Source: JBGSUZ01 sp964404895 (GTDB lineage: Bacteria; Bacillota; Clostridia; Peptostreptococcales; Acidaminobacteraceae). Taken from it: DNA of 64,000 nucleotides. The stretch covers positions 558,001 to 622,000 of the forward strand of contig CAYOLV010000001.1 in NCBI GenBank assembly GCA_964404895.1, in the 5' to 3' direction. Numbering within the stretch: the first letter of the stretch is position 1; each line of letters begins with the position of its first letter. Shown here one piece after another: positions 53,790 through 63,540 of this stretch. The translations under genes were made by a program, and so were the position numbers. The notes below the pieces were generated by a model. It was not told where the DNA came from, ran no database searches, and worked only from the letters and a program-made list of their open reading frames with translations.

Positions 53790-54560
53790 ATGCCATTCAC
53801 ATTAGCCCATCCAGGTGCAGTCGTTTTTATAAAAAATAAGCATCTAAATTTGAACGGATTGATACTAGGCGCAATGGCTCCAGACTTTATGTATTTCCTA
53901 TTGTTTAGTCCGAGTTCTCATTTTGGGCATACCCTTTTAGGCGCACTCATTCTCAATATGCCTTTGTGTTTTCTACTAAATTATATCTATTGTAAATATG
54001 TTAAAGAGGCTTTTATCTTAAATTTACCTAGGAAAATATCGAGAAACTACTCGTTTTTTATAGAAAATCATCGTAATAAGACTACCCTTAGAGAGGCGTT
54101 CATTTTTGCGTACTCCTGTATTCTGGGCATGGTAACCCACGTGTTTTGGGATGCATTCACACATGATACGGGGTACTTTGTGACGAGACTGAATTTCCTT
54201 ACGAATTCAATAGACCTGTTAGGTCATCAGATATATATCTATAAAATAGCCCAGCACGGCAGTACTTTGCTAGGATTTACTGTTATTCTCCTATTTCTTT
54301 ATAAAATGAGAAAAGAGAGTTCCTGTATAAATATCCCAATCCGTAACAAACAGATTTATCATGCTATAGCCATGTGCATTGGATTTTTTGTTATGGGGCT
54401 AAGTCTGATTATTTTTAAAGACAATTTTGGAATAGGACGACTTGTGGTGACGACAATTAATGGCCTGTTTTTAGGCTACATTGTTTCATCGGTTAACTTT
54501 ATGAGAAAAAAGGCGATTCATAAAGTGCCCTCGACCCTGCAAAGGAAAACCATCTCATGA
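53790..54560 (+). CDS. DUF4184-family membrane protein
   Basis: 256 residues, about five to six membrane helices. MPFTLAHPGAVVF, GAMAPDFMYFLLF and GMVTHVFWDAFTHDTGYF are conserved blocks of DUF4184, with His and Asp residues facing the membrane. Function unknown. It overlaps the WYL-regulator gene by four bases (ATGA), so the two are co-translated. Confidence 0.8.
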   Translation: MPFTLAHPGAVVFIKNKHLNLNGLILGAMAPDFMYFLLFSPSSHFGHTLLGALILNMPLCFLLNYIYCKYVKEAFILNLPRKISRNYSFFIENHRNKTTLREAFIFAYSCILGMVTHVFWDAFTHDTGYFVTRLNFLTNSIDLLGHQIYIYKIAQHGSTLLGFTVILLFLYKMRKESSCINIPIRNKQIYHAIAMCIGFFVMGLSLIIFKDNFGIGRLVVTTINGLFLGYIVSSVNFMRKKAIHKVPSTLQRKTIS

Positions 54561-55501
54561 AAAAAACCGAAAGACTCAGCGGCATTATCTACTTAATTAA
54601 AGAGCGGAAGCGGATCAGCGCACAAGAGATTGCTAATTATTTTGAAGTCAGCCTGCGTACTGTTTATAGAGATATTGACGGACTTGGTCAAATGAAAGTC
54701 CCAATCATTTCCTATGAAGGCGTCGGGGGTGGTTACGAAATTGAGGACACTTATTTTTTACCCACGATTCAATTGACCGATGAAGAGTTAAATTTGCTCA
54801 TGTTAGCCTTAATGGCAGGGAAAGAGATTCAAGTCCCGGGGAGTGGTCTGACCTATGAAATGCTGTCCTTGAAGCTTAAAAATGCTTTGAGGTCACATCA
54901 AAATCAGAGCACTAAAAATTTCTTAGACAACTGCGTTTTTTATACGGGAACGATTCGGCCAGAGTCTTACCCTAATCATTTGTTGAAGACTTTAATCCAA
55001 AGTTTTGAGCAACAGTTAAAGCTTCGAATCAGCTATTTCACCCCCATGACCAATGAACTCAACGATCGGCTGGTTTCTCCATATCAACTGGAATATGACC
55101 TAGGCGGGTGGTATTTGGTGGCTTATTGCCATTTGAGAGAAGCCAAGAGAATGTTTCGACTGGATCGTATTCGAGCAGTGGAGTTGACATCTTATAAAAG
55201 CGAAGGGGATAAATGTCTGCCTTTTATACAGGAAGAGAAAGCAGTTTTAGAAAAAGGTTATACCGTAGAAATGGACGAAAACCTCTATGGGCTAATCTTC
55301 CAAGATACAGTAATGAGAGACCATAAACTACTCCGTAAAAGGCCTCCAACCCTTACCCTTAAGCTCTTTGCCCATGAAAGCCAAATGATGGAGCTGGTTA
55401 TGAGAAACCCTGACAAGGTGAAAGTTCTAGAGCCTGAGTCATTTATTGAGACCCTTCGAGAAAAAATACAAGTTTTAGTCAACAATTATTTGAAACCCTG
55501 A
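54557..55501 (+). CDS. YafY/WYL-domain transcriptional regulator
   Basis: 314 residues. N-terminal HTH (ISAQEIANYFEVSLRTVYRD), a linker, then the WYL domain (~140-220; LRISYFTPMTNELNDRLVSP, GWYLVAYCHLREAKRMFRLD) and a WCX C-terminus. WYL regulators respond to nucleic-acid or small ligands. Its start overlaps the DUF4184 gene, hinting at control of that gene. Confidence 0.88.
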   Translation: MKKTERLSGIIYLIKERKRISAQEIANYFEVSLRTVYRDIDGLGQMKVPIISYEGVGGGYEIEDTYFLPTIQLTDEELNLLMLALMAGKEIQVPGSGLTYEMLSLKLKNALRSHQNQSTKNFLDNCVFYTGTIRPESYPNHLLKTLIQSFEQQLKLRISYFTPMTNELNDRLVSPYQLEYDLGGWYLVAYCHLREAKRMFRLDRIRAVELTSYKSEGDKCLPFIQEEKAVLEKGYTVEMDENLYGLIFQDTVMRDHKLLRKRPPTLTLKLFAHESQMMELVMRNPDKVKVLEPESFIETLREKIQVLVNNYLKP

Positions 55502-55523
55502 CAGGTATGTGTCAGGGTTTTCT
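55494..55523 (+). terminator. Rho-independent terminator
   Basis: AACCCTGACA/TGTCAGGGTT with a 6-nt loop and TTCTT. The stop codon of the WYL gene lies in the stem. Confidence 0.8.
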
Positions 55524-55550
55524 TGTTATAGTAGAAATGAGGTGATTGAT

Positions 55551-56123
55551 ATGAAAAAATTAACGATATTCTATTATGACCATTTTGCTGAATTTGAGAC
55601 AGTTATGACCCTATTATTGTTAAAAAATAGCTGTGAAATTTCCACCGTTGCACTTGAAAAACGACCTTATCAAAGCGAGGAAATGCAGTGGTTTTGCAAT
55701 GAGTTTACCCTGCAGGAGGTAGACCCTTCAACGATTGATTTACTCCTGATTCCAGGCGGAGACTCGCGGAGTCTGTTTGATAATGTGAAGCTAAAAACCT
55801 TTATCGAAAAAGTGGTAGAAAGTGGTGGAAAAGTGGCGGGAATCTGCGGTGGTTCAGAGCTATTGGCAGCTTTAGGACTATTAGATGGCAGAAGGTGCAC
55901 AGGCAATACCAGTGGTGTTTTTGAAACGGACAGCGCCTATCCTTGCTATGGGAAAACCCTTCTCGTAAACGATGAACACGTGGTGGTAGACGGTCCTTAC
56001 ATCACTGGACAAGGTCAAGCCTATGCGGAGTTCGCTGTAGAAGTCGCCCGACAAATGGAAAGCATCAAAGATGACTCAGACTATAAGGAAACTCTAAACT
56101 GGCTAAAAAACATTAGAGAATAA
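55551..56123 (+). CDS. DJ-1/PfpI-family protein
   Basis: 190 residues; GAGGTGA favours ATG 55551. LLIPGGDSRSLFDN, GKVAGICGGSELLAALGLLD (nucleophile elbow with Cys) and DGPYITGQGQAYAEFAVEVA are the family pattern. Members include chaperone-like, glyoxalase and amidase enzymes; the reaction is not predictable here. Confidence 0.85.
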   Translation: MKKLTIFYYDHFAEFETVMTLLLLKNSCEISTVALEKRPYQSEEMQWFCNEFTLQEVDPSTIDLLLIPGGDSRSLFDNVKLKTFIEKVVESGGKVAGICGGSELLAALGLLDGRRCTGNTSGVFETDSAYPCYGKTLLVNDEHVVVDGPYITGQGQAYAEFAVEVARQMESIKDDSDYKETLNWLKNIRE

Positions 56124-56212
56124 GTAACCTCAATACGATATAATGAATGTGCAAGAAAGCGTTTGATAAATTAGATTCAAATGCTTTCCAATACATGGAT
56201 TGAGGTGAGTTG

Positions 56213-56755
56213 ATGCATAAATATATCCTGCTGCTCCGCGGCATCAATGTGGGCGGAAAAAACACGGTATCTATGAAGGTGTTAAAAGCCTTGCTTGAAG
56301 AGAATGGGTTTTTAGATGTAACGACCTATATTAACAGCGGGAATGTGATCTTCTCAAGCGAGTCTACAGATTATGAGTTTTTAAAAAAGAAAATAGAGGC
56401 ACTCATTTTGGTCAGTTTTAATTTGGAATTGTCAGTGGCCATTGTATCGGCAAAGGCACTCTCAGAAGCGCTAGACCATGCCCCAGACTGGTGGGACATA
56501 GACCCAACAGCCAAAAATAACGCCATATTTGTCATCCCGCCAACAACCGTAGAGCAGGTCTTGAAACAAGTGGGTGAAAGTAAACCAGAATACGAAAAAA
56601 CAGGGTATTATGAAAATGTTATTTTTTGGACAGCGCCGTTAGAAACCTTTTCAAAAACCCGTTGGTCAAAAGTGGTTAAATCATCAGTATACGATCAAAT
56701 CACAATACGCAATTCAAATACAGTCAAAAAACTTGTAGAAATCGCTTGGAGGTAA
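56213..56755 (+). CDS. DUF1697 protein
   Basis: 180 residues. LLLRGINVGGKNTVSMKVLK, TTYINSGNVIFSSE and APDWWDIDPTAKNNAIFVIP define DUF1697. Cytosolic; function unknown. GAGGTGAG places the start at ATG 56213. The gene ends four bases before the next one. Confidence 0.85.
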   Translation: MHKYILLLRGINVGGKNTVSMKVLKALLEENGFLDVTTYINSGNVIFSSESTDYEFLKKKIEALILVSFNLELSVAIVSAKALSEALDHAPDWWDIDPTAKNNAIFVIPPTTVEQVLKQVGESKPEYEKTGYYENVIFWTAPLETFSKTRWSKVVKSSVYDQITIRNSNTVKKLVEIAWR

Positions 56756-56759
56756 TGGA

Positions 56760-57461
56760 ATGACAGGGTTGCGACTACCTAGTATTCTGCTGAAAGAGAT
56801 CGACCTCAATCAGTGCTATTTTAACCCGGGCTGTGCCTTAAGTGTCTACAAGCCAGAATCGGAAGAGAAGGTTCTAAAAGTTCTGAATCAATATTTTGGA
56901 GCCGTTAGAATGCACAATATTTGTTGTCAACATGAACCGAATTTGCCTCAAGGGTCGACTATTATTAACAACTGTGCAGGTTGCGACCGTCGTTTTCGTT
57001 CTCTTTACGAGGGAATCAACACCATCTCCATATGGGAAGTGCTGGACGCCGCTGAAAATTTACCGTTGCCAGACCACTCGGGGCTGATCGTTTCCGTACA
57101 CGACTCCTGTTCTTATCGGCCAAAGCCACAGGTTCATGAGGCGGTCAGAAGTTTATTAAAGAAAATGAATGTGCAGATCATTGAATCCGCTTTTAGTGGG
57201 ACGCAATCTATTTGTTGTGGCGACAATTTTTACGGACGAATTCCTCTAGAAGATGTTCATGCATTTCAAAAAAAACGCGCCAGCCAAATGCCATGCCAAG
57301 ACGTGGTGGTCTATTGTGTTTCCTGCATTAAGGCGATGACCATTGGAGGAAAGACAGCCCATCATATGATGGATTTATTCCTCAATGAGGAAACAGAGCC
57401 TCAGGACGCGAATCTAGAGACTTACCATCAGACATTGCAAGACTATATAGATGCTCACTAA
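56760..57461 (+). CDS. Cysteine-rich (CCG-domain) Fe-S protein
   Basis: 233 residues. The paired CCG-type motifs are FNPGCALSVY...NICCQHEPN...NNCAGC and HDSCSYRP...SICCGDNFY...YCVSCIKAM. These bind Fe-S clusters in heterodisulfide-reductase HdrB, GlpC and LutA. No flavoprotein or ferredoxin partner is adjacent, so the redox role is open. It follows the DUF1697 gene by 4 bp. Confidence 0.82.
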   Translation: MTGLRLPSILLKEIDLNQCYFNPGCALSVYKPESEEKVLKVLNQYFGAVRMHNICCQHEPNLPQGSTIINNCAGCDRRFRSLYEGINTISIWEVLDAAENLPLPDHSGLIVSVHDSCSYRPKPQVHEAVRSLLKKMNVQIIESAFSGTQSICCGDNFYGRIPLEDVHAFQKKRASQMPCQDVVVYCVSCIKAMTIGGKTAHHMMDLFLNEETEPQDANLETYHQTLQDYIDAH

Positions 57462-57517
57462 TGGTGCATTGGATATTTTGAAGACAAAAATCAAGGCCCG
57501 CCCAAAGAGGACTCTTT

Positions 57518-58348
57518 ATGATAAATAGTGAAGTCATTAACAAAGCCATCAGTTATATCATGGAGCACCTAGCTGAAGATATTAGCGTGGAAGATGTAGC
57601 AAACCATTGTCATTTCTCCAAGTTTCATTTTTGCAGAATGTTCAAATCTGAAACAGGGGAAAGCATCTATGCTTTTATTAAGAGGCTGAAGATGGATCAG
57701 AGCGCCTTTAGACTCAAAGTAGAAAAAGACAGACAAATCACGGAGATTGGGCTGGACTTCGGGTACAGTGCTTCTAATTACAGCTCAGTGTTCAAAAAAC
57801 ATCGGAATCTATCACCTGTTGAGTTTAGAAGGGGATTGTTAAATGGAACGGTTTCCCACCCTTTTACGGCTCAGGAAGTTGCTTTTCAAAGCTTTGAAGA
57901 TTACGACAAGCAGGTCGAAATCAAGGAGTTAGAAGACTTTCGCGTCATTTATGAAAGGTATATTGGCAACTACATCGAGTTGAGGGAACAGTGGGCAAGG
58001 TTCATTGAAAAATATAAGGCGTATCAAACTGAGGCAACGCGGTTTATTGAAAGGTCTTATGACGACCCGACCATAACCCTTGTAGATCAATGTTTATACG
58101 ACATTTGCATGACTGTTGGGGAAGACTGTGCTTTAGAAAATGTGGGAATCATTCCCGGTGGCAAATTTGCGGTCTATCGGTTTGAGGGTTATATTTCAGA
58201 TATTTTTGCCGCCTTCCAAGGGCTGTTTAGCGTGTGGTTACCTGAGAGCGGTTATGTAATGGATGAACGCTATGGGCTAGATATTTACCAAATGATTGAC
58301 TGTGAACGAGATTATGTGGTCATGGAGATGTGTCTCCCCATTCAATAG
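57518..58348 (+). CDS. AraC-family regulator with GyrI-like effector domain
   Basis: 276 residues. Two HTH units at ~8-105 (DISVEDVANHCHFSKFHFCR, ITEIGLDFGYSASNYSSVFK) followed by a GyrI-like small-molecule domain (~120-275; FRVIYERYIGNYIEL, GGKFAVYRFEGY), the Rob/SoxS-effector layout. It probably activates efflux genes; the MATE gene 86 bp downstream is a natural target. Confidence 0.88.
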   Translation: MINSEVINKAISYIMEHLAEDISVEDVANHCHFSKFHFCRMFKSETGESIYAFIKRLKMDQSAFRLKVEKDRQITEIGLDFGYSASNYSSVFKKHRNLSPVEFRRGLLNGTVSHPFTAQEVAFQSFEDYDKQVEIKELEDFRVIYERYIGNYIELREQWARFIEKYKAYQTEATRFIERSYDDPTITLVDQCLYDICMTVGEDCALENVGIIPGGKFAVYRFEGYISDIFAAFQGLFSVWLPESGYVMDERYGLDIYQMIDCERDYVVMEMCLPIQ

Positions 58349-58433
58349 AGCAAGAATTCAGAAGTTTAAAATTAAGCCCCTTTGTATAATTGAATTGTAG
58401 GTCATACCCAGTTCAGTTTGAAAGGAGTTTGTT

Positions 58434-59777
58434 ATGAATTTAGAACGTATGAAATCCAAAACAGCACAGATGATTATGCAGTTTTCCTTACCCTCTATTT
58501 TGGCAATGGTATTGAGTTCTATGATTACTATTGTAGATGGTTTTTTCATAGGCAACTATGTAGGACGTGAAGGCATCGCCGCTGTGAATTTAGGATTGCC
58601 GATCTTATATGTGTTTTTAGCAGTGGGCATTATGGTTGGTGTGGGAGGGGTTGCCATATCGGGCATGAAGCTTGGTGCAGGCGAAATTGAACAAAGTGTC
58701 AGGGTTTTTAATCAGACGGTGATGACCACAATGATTGCCTCCTTGAGCTTGACTCTTCTTGCATTTGTTTCCCTAAAGCCTCTGATGGGTCTTATGGGAA
58801 TGGCACCCAATGTGGCAACTCATTTTCACAGCTATTACGCCATTATGATTTTTGTTTACCCGATCATGATGCTCAATGCTTCTATGGGCATGTTTGTCCG
58901 CTGTGAAGGCAAGCCTCAAATTTTCATGCAAATCAGTATGGTGACTGTTTTAGTAAACGTTTTACTAGATTATTTGTTTATTGATAAATTGGGCTTTGGT
59001 ATTGAAGGGGTAGCAATCGCTTCTCTCATTTCGGTCGGAGTGGGTGCCATAGGTATGTTTTACTTCTTTGGAAAGAGATCCACCGTTTTCAAATTTAGAA
59101 AAGAACAATTTTCGAGAGAGACATTAATCAATACCTTGCTCAACGGCAGTTCAGAGCTAATTGGCCAATTGTCTATGAGTATCTCCATGTTTGCCTATAA
59201 CTGGGTAGTCATGAAAATTGCAGGTGTCCCTGGGGTGGCTGCATTTACGATTATTGGTTATGCGGCGTACTTGTTCAATATGGTTCTTGTAGGTTTCGGT
59301 CAGGGTTCTAGCCCGTTGATCAGCTACGCCTACGGAGCCAAAGAATTTGATCTCAGCCAAAAAATCAGAAAACTGACCAATGGATTTGTGCTGATTTCAG
59401 GGCTTTTGGCCATGCTGATACTCAGTCTTTCCGCAAATCAATATGGTCAGCTCTTTGTTCAAAATGCTAATGTAGAAGTTTTAGTTCAATCAGGAATGTA
59501 CTTGTTTATGATTTCATTCCTCTTCTCCGGGATCAACACCATCACGTCTTTCTATTTCACTTCAATTGGTCGGGCTAAAGAATCAGCCCTCATATCGGCG
59601 TCTAGAGGGCTGGTAGTTTTACTGATTTGCATTTTTACACTGCCTACATTGTGGGGAATGACCGGGGTGTGGTTGGTGGCACCTGCCACAGAAGGTGTTA
59701 CCTTTATACTTAGTCTATTATTGATTCGTAAAGGCAGTCGCTGTAGTCTTCAATCCGGTTTCGACCCAACTGCTTAG
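58434..59777 (+). CDS. MATE-family efflux antiporter
   Basis: 447 residues, about 12 helices. MNLERMKSKTAQMIMQF then SLPSILAMVLSSMITIVDGF is a MATE N-terminus of the MepA type. It follows an AraC regulator with a drug-binding-like domain, so inducible multidrug export is likely. AAGGAG precedes ATG 58434. The last 68 bases overlap the convergent diguanylate cyclase gene. Confidence 0.9.
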   Translation: MNLERMKSKTAQMIMQFSLPSILAMVLSSMITIVDGFFIGNYVGREGIAAVNLGLPILYVFLAVGIMVGVGGVAISGMKLGAGEIEQSVRVFNQTVMTTMIASLSLTLLAFVSLKPLMGLMGMAPNVATHFHSYYAIMIFVYPIMMLNASMGMFVRCEGKPQIFMQISMVTVLVNVLLDYLFIDKLGFGIEGVAIASLISVGVGAIGMFYFFGKRSTVFKFRKEQFSRETLINTLLNGSSELIGQLSMSISMFAYNWVVMKIAGVPGVAAFTIIGYAAYLFNMVLVGFGQGSSPLISYAYGAKEFDLSQKIRKLTNGFVLISGLLAMLILSLSANQYGQLFVQNANVEVLVQSGMYLFMISFLFSGINTITSFYFTSIGRAKESALISASRGLVVLLICIFTLPTLWGMTGVWLVAPATEGVTFILSLLLIRKGSRCSLQSGFDPTA

Positions 59778-61344
59778 CTTTATACATGGCTTCGTCGGCT
59801 TCCTTGACCATTTGGTCGAATGATTTTAAAGTTGTATTAGAAGCACTTTTAAACGCTGTGAGACCAAAACTGGCGGTTACGCTGATCAGTGCTGTGTCCC
59901 ACGGCGTTCTTTGTATTTCAAAAGCTTTGCGAATAGATTCCACAGTTTGCCATGCGGTTTCAACGTCGGTTTGAGGTAGAAATATAATAAATTCTTCCCC
60001 GCCGTATCGCCCTGCAAATCCTGAAGAATCAAGTTTTTGAAGTGTTAATTCTGCAATGACCTTTAGAATCAAATCACCTGCTTGGTGACCATAAGTATCG
60101 TTGACAATTTTAAAGTGGTCAATATCGAAGAGTACCAAAACACCGTCTTTATTCTCTGCATTGAGCTGGCTCATTTTTTTATTCGCACAATCTATGAAGT
60201 GGCGTCGGTTATAGAGACCTGTAAGGACATCTTGTTGAGCGGCTTGTTCTAATTGAGCCATCATCTCTTTTGTCGCGGTGATGTCAGAAATCATTATAGC
60301 CGTCCCCACAATGATATCGTGGTTTTTTAAGTCTTTAAAACGCACTTTGTAAAAATGAGTTTTATCCGTATTAGGATGACGCATTGAATACTCATATTGA
60401 GCGTCTTCCATAGGCTCAGAAGTATTGTGAATGGGCTTAAGCATACCGCTTTTGCGATCAAGCAATAATTGAATAAAATCAGGGTGGAAAGCATCCATAG
60501 GTTCAGGCGGCATACCGATCATATTTTTGCTCAATGAAGGAAAAATGTGATGTGCAGCTTGATTGAAGTCTATCAAATTGTGGTTCAAGTCAATGACAAT
60601 AACACCGTCATAAATCCACTCAAAGACCCGTTCTCTGGATAATGGAATCAGTAAAATCATACTGTATCTGAATATACCTAAGGTAAATAACAAGTAATCA
60701 AAGAGAATAAAGAAAGGGCCACTATCCAGTCCCAGAGGGAAGGCGCCGCTTAAATTTATGAAGATTGAGATAAAGGGCATTAAAGAAGCAATGACCATAA
60801 TGCGAATTTGATGTTTATGAATGCCTGAAACGGCTTTAAATCTGTTAAGATATAAGTAAATGGCATAACCTGCACATAATATAAAGTAAATAAAATGGAG
60901 ATAGTACCATGGTCCTTTGCTAAATTCAAGAACATTGAAGTAGCCGTTAGAGACCAGAGACATATCCACGTACATCCAATCATGATAGTTGCTAGTCATA
61001 CGCATGATACAGGTGACTAAACTAGGAATACCTGCTATAGATAAGATGAAAATGTCTTTTTTGGTCAAGTTTCGAGTATAGGATTTTGCCAAGAGAATCC
61101 AAAGAATAGGGATAAAAGGAAGACCTATGTATTGAAAACGGCTCCATAAATCTATGGAGACTACAGTGTCTGAGAGTAGTTCCATTGCATAACCAAAGCT
61201 GTAAAAAGCGGCTGCAATATTCAACAATAATAGTGGAATGGCACCATTTACTTTTCTTTGTTTCCAAGAATAGCCTGCAAGCATTAATATAATAAATGTA
61301 TTTATAAACAACAGGCTGCTTAACATGGCGTTAAGTTTCAGCAT
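59710..61344 (-). CDS. Membrane diguanylate cyclase (7TM-PAS-GGDEF)
   Basis: 544 residues. Seven helices at ~5-230 form a histidine-kinase-type 7TM sensor; a PAS-like region (~240-370; GVIVIDLNHNLIDFNQAAHH) and GGDEF follow. The active loop is AGRYGGEEFIIFLP, an active GGEEF. The product inhibitory RxxD site is absent (LDSS upstream). It makes c-di-GMP at the membrane in response to an unknown signal. Its 3' end overlaps the MATE gene on the other strand. Confidence 0.9.
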   Translation of the reverse strand: MLKLNAMLSSLLFINTFIILMLAGYSWKQRKVNGAIPLLLLNIAAAFYSFGYAMELLSDTVVSIDLWSRFQYIGLPFIPILWILLAKSYTRNLTKKDIFILSIAGIPSLVTCIMRMTSNYHDWMYVDMSLVSNGYFNVLEFSKGPWYYLHFIYFILCAGYAIYLYLNRFKAVSGIHKHQIRIMVIASLMPFISIFINLSGAFPLGLDSGPFFILFDYLLFTLGIFRYSMILLIPLSRERVFEWIYDGVIVIDLNHNLIDFNQAAHHIFPSLSKNMIGMPPEPMDAFHPDFIQLLLDRKSGMLKPIHNTSEPMEDAQYEYSMRHPNTDKTHFYKVRFKDLKNHDIIVGTAIMISDITATKEMMAQLEQAAQQDVLTGLYNRRHFIDCANKKMSQLNAENKDGVLVLFDIDHFKIVNDTYGHQAGDLILKVIAELTLQKLDSSGFAGRYGGEEFIIFLPQTDVETAWQTVESIRKAFEIQRTPWDTALISVTASFGLTAFKSASNTTLKSFDQMVKEADEAMYKAKQLGRNRIEDYSDCLYESIID

Positions 61345-61495
61345 GATTATCCCCTTTTCTTATCATAAAATAGTTAAATAGTGAAGTATCAATTAGTACA
61401 ACACTATCATAATGGCATTGACTTTGTCTATGTTTCCGGTCAGAATGGTGCTGGGAATGAGGAGTCAAAATACGGTTTGAAAGGCTAGGTTGTAT

Positions 61496-62899
61496 ATGTC
61501 CACAGTTGAAAAGAAACAAGAATCACTGAATAGAGACTATCTCTTTTATGAATTTACTAATGCCCTCTGTCCAGAGTGCCTTCACACAATCCCTGGGAAG
61601 GTCGTTATAAAAGATGAAAAAGTATATTTGCTTAAATACTGTCCTGAACATGGGGAATCTTTAGAGTTGTTAGAAGAAGTGGCCGCGTATCACTTAAAAA
61701 AGAGACAATACGACAAACCCGGAACAAAAATGAAAGTTCATACGAAGGTTGAAAAGGGCTGTCCCTTTGATTGTGGAACTTGTCCTCAGCATGACCAGCA
61801 CGCCTGTATTGGCTTAATTGAAATCACTACAAAATGTGATTTGCAGTGTCCCTTGTGCTATGCAGATGCAGGAAAGGGTCAATTTTTACCTCTAGAGCAA
61901 ATTGAAAGGATGATGGACTTTTTCCAAGACTCAGAAAGTGGTCAGGCTGAAATCCTTCAAATCAGCGGAGGTGAACCTACACTTCACCCAGATATTTTGA
62001 AAATCATCGCTTTAGCTCGTACTAAAAATTTTAAATATGTCATGCTCAATACCAATGGCATACGGTTGGCAGAAGATGAATCTTTTGTGAAGGATCTCTC
62101 TCAATTTGTAGGTGGATTCGAAATTTACTTGCAGTTTGACGGCTTCAAGGCATCCACTTATGAGCATTTAAGAGGTGAAAACCTGTTAGAGAAGAAGCAA
62201 AAAGCCATTGGGAACTTGACCAAGTACAAGGTGCCGACTACACTGGTTTCTACCATCGCCAAAGGGATTAACGATGATGAACTGGGTCAAATTTTTACTT
62301 TCGGCTTAAATCAGCCTTATATTAGAGGGATTAATTTTCAGCCAGTGGCCTTTTTTGGCAGAACTCAGCAGACTGTCATAGAAAATAGAGTGACCTTGTC
62401 GGGCATACTGAAAAGATTGGAACAGCAGACCAGCAAGATGCTCCGAATGAATGATTTTATACCTTTGCCCTGCAATGTGGAGCGCATTGCCCTGACTTAT
62501 TTGTATAGGACTTCAAAAGGTGCATTTACGCCAATCACTAGAGATGCTCGGATTCAGGAATATTTGCCTCTCATTAACAATACTTTTGCGTTTACGATTG
62601 AAGACGCTTTAAAAAATGCAGGAAGCAGTATTAAAGATATTAAGACAACCTGCGACTGTTTCAAGTTTTTAAGCGACTTTAAGCAGATTGTGCCACTGGA
62701 CTTCTTTATAAAATCCAAGGAACAAAAAATGGATTATATTGATCAGAATACCTTCCGCATCAGTGTGAGTTCATTTTTAGATGCCTATAATTTTGATATG
62801 AAATCCATGCAAAAGGAATGTGTTCATGTCATTACGCCAGATTTAAGGAAAATCCCCTTTTCTGCATACAATATCATCCATAGAGGGCAAGGGTTATGA
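61496..62899 (+). CDS. Radical SAM protein (MSS/Tes-like)
   Basis: 467 residues; start ATG 61496 is approximate. A zinc-knuckle head (CPECLHTIPG...KYCPEHGE) and a second Cys cluster (GCPFDCGTCPQHDQHACIG) precede the radical SAM motif CDLQCPLCY (CxxxCxxC). ISGGEPTLHPD and LNTNGIRL support SAM binding. This layout resembles the archaeal tetraether synthase Tes (MJ0619) and bacterial membrane-spanning-lipid synthase relatives. It overlaps an ICMT-like methyltransferase gene by four bases. The lipid role is inference. Confidence 0.75.
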   Translation: MSTVEKKQESLNRDYLFYEFTNALCPECLHTIPGKVVIKDEKVYLLKYCPEHGESLELLEEVAAYHLKKRQYDKPGTKMKVHTKVEKGCPFDCGTCPQHDQHACIGLIEITTKCDLQCPLCYADAGKGQFLPLEQIERMMDFFQDSESGQAEILQISGGEPTLHPDILKIIALARTKNFKYVMLNTNGIRLAEDESFVKDLSQFVGGFEIYLQFDGFKASTYEHLRGENLLEKKQKAIGNLTKYKVPTTLVSTIAKGINDDELGQIFTFGLNQPYIRGINFQPVAFFGRTQQTVIENRVTLSGILKRLEQQTSKMLRMNDFIPLPCNVERIALTYLYRTSKGAFTPITRDARIQEYLPLINNTFAFTIEDALKNAGSSIKDIKTTCDCFKFLSDFKQIVPLDFFIKSKEQKMDYIDQNTFRISVSSFLDAYNFDMKSMQKECVHVITPDLRKIPFSAYNIIHRGQGL

Positions 62900-63525
62900 A
62901 TACATTTCTCAGTCAGGGGATTTTCATTGTCATGATTCAAAGCCTCATTTGTCTCTGTGTCTTTTCTGTTTTCATTGCTATATTTTTGGACTTTGCCCTG
63001 TATTCCAGAAAGGAACAGGTGCATAAGGAAAAGAAATCCATTGTGGAGACGGGCACCATGACCCTGTTTTTTCTCATCTTTTATGGCATTTTGAGAAGTC
63101 GGGTCGGCATTGTAGTGCTGCCTATTAAATTATTAAACGAGATCTTAATGATCTTAGGAACAGTGATGATTGCGGTAGGTTGCATCATGAATATAATGGG
63201 TAGATTTAACTTAGGTAGAAATTGGGCCAATCAAATTAAAATTTACGAAGAACATACATTGGTACAGACAGGCATGTATAAAATCGTGCGCCACCCTTTG
63301 TATGCTTCCATTATTTTTATGTTTTATGGCGCTTGTTTGGTGTATAAGAATCTTTTGTGTTTTACAGCGGTGACACTTGTATTTATTCCCTTTATGTATT
63401 ACCGGGCAAAGCAAGAAGAAACTCTATTGACCAGCTGGTTTCCAGAGTATACTGTATACAGACAAAAAACTGGAATGTTCTTCCCTAAATTGTTCAGAGG
63501 TAGCAAAGGGACTAAAAAGAGGTAG
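62896..63525 (+). CDS. ICMT/PEMT-like membrane methyltransferase
   Basis: 209 residues, about five helices. The C-terminal isoprenylcysteine carboxyl methyltransferase pattern is VRHPLYASIIFMFYGACLVY and the final RAKQEETLLTSWFPEYTVYR. It uses SAM to methylate a lipid or hydrophobic substrate. Translation is coupled to the radical SAM gene, so both may act in one lipid pathway. Confidence 0.8.
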   Translation: MNTFLSQGIFIVMIQSLICLCVFSVFIAIFLDFALYSRKEQVHKEKKSIVETGTMTLFFLIFYGILRSRVGIVVLPIKLLNEILMILGTVMIAVGCIMNIMGRFNLGRNWANQIKIYEEHTLVQTGMYKIVRHPLYASIIFMFYGACLVYKNLLCFTAVTLVFIPFMYYRAKQEETLLTSWFPEYTVYRQKTGMFFPKLFRGSKGTKKR

Positions 63526-63540
63526 AGAAAGGACTAAACT

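Noticed and set aside
54163..54171. Inverted match to the attachment core (ATGATACGG)
   Set aside because: Only nine bases match, it lies within the DUF4184 coding region, and it does not extend to the conserved flank.
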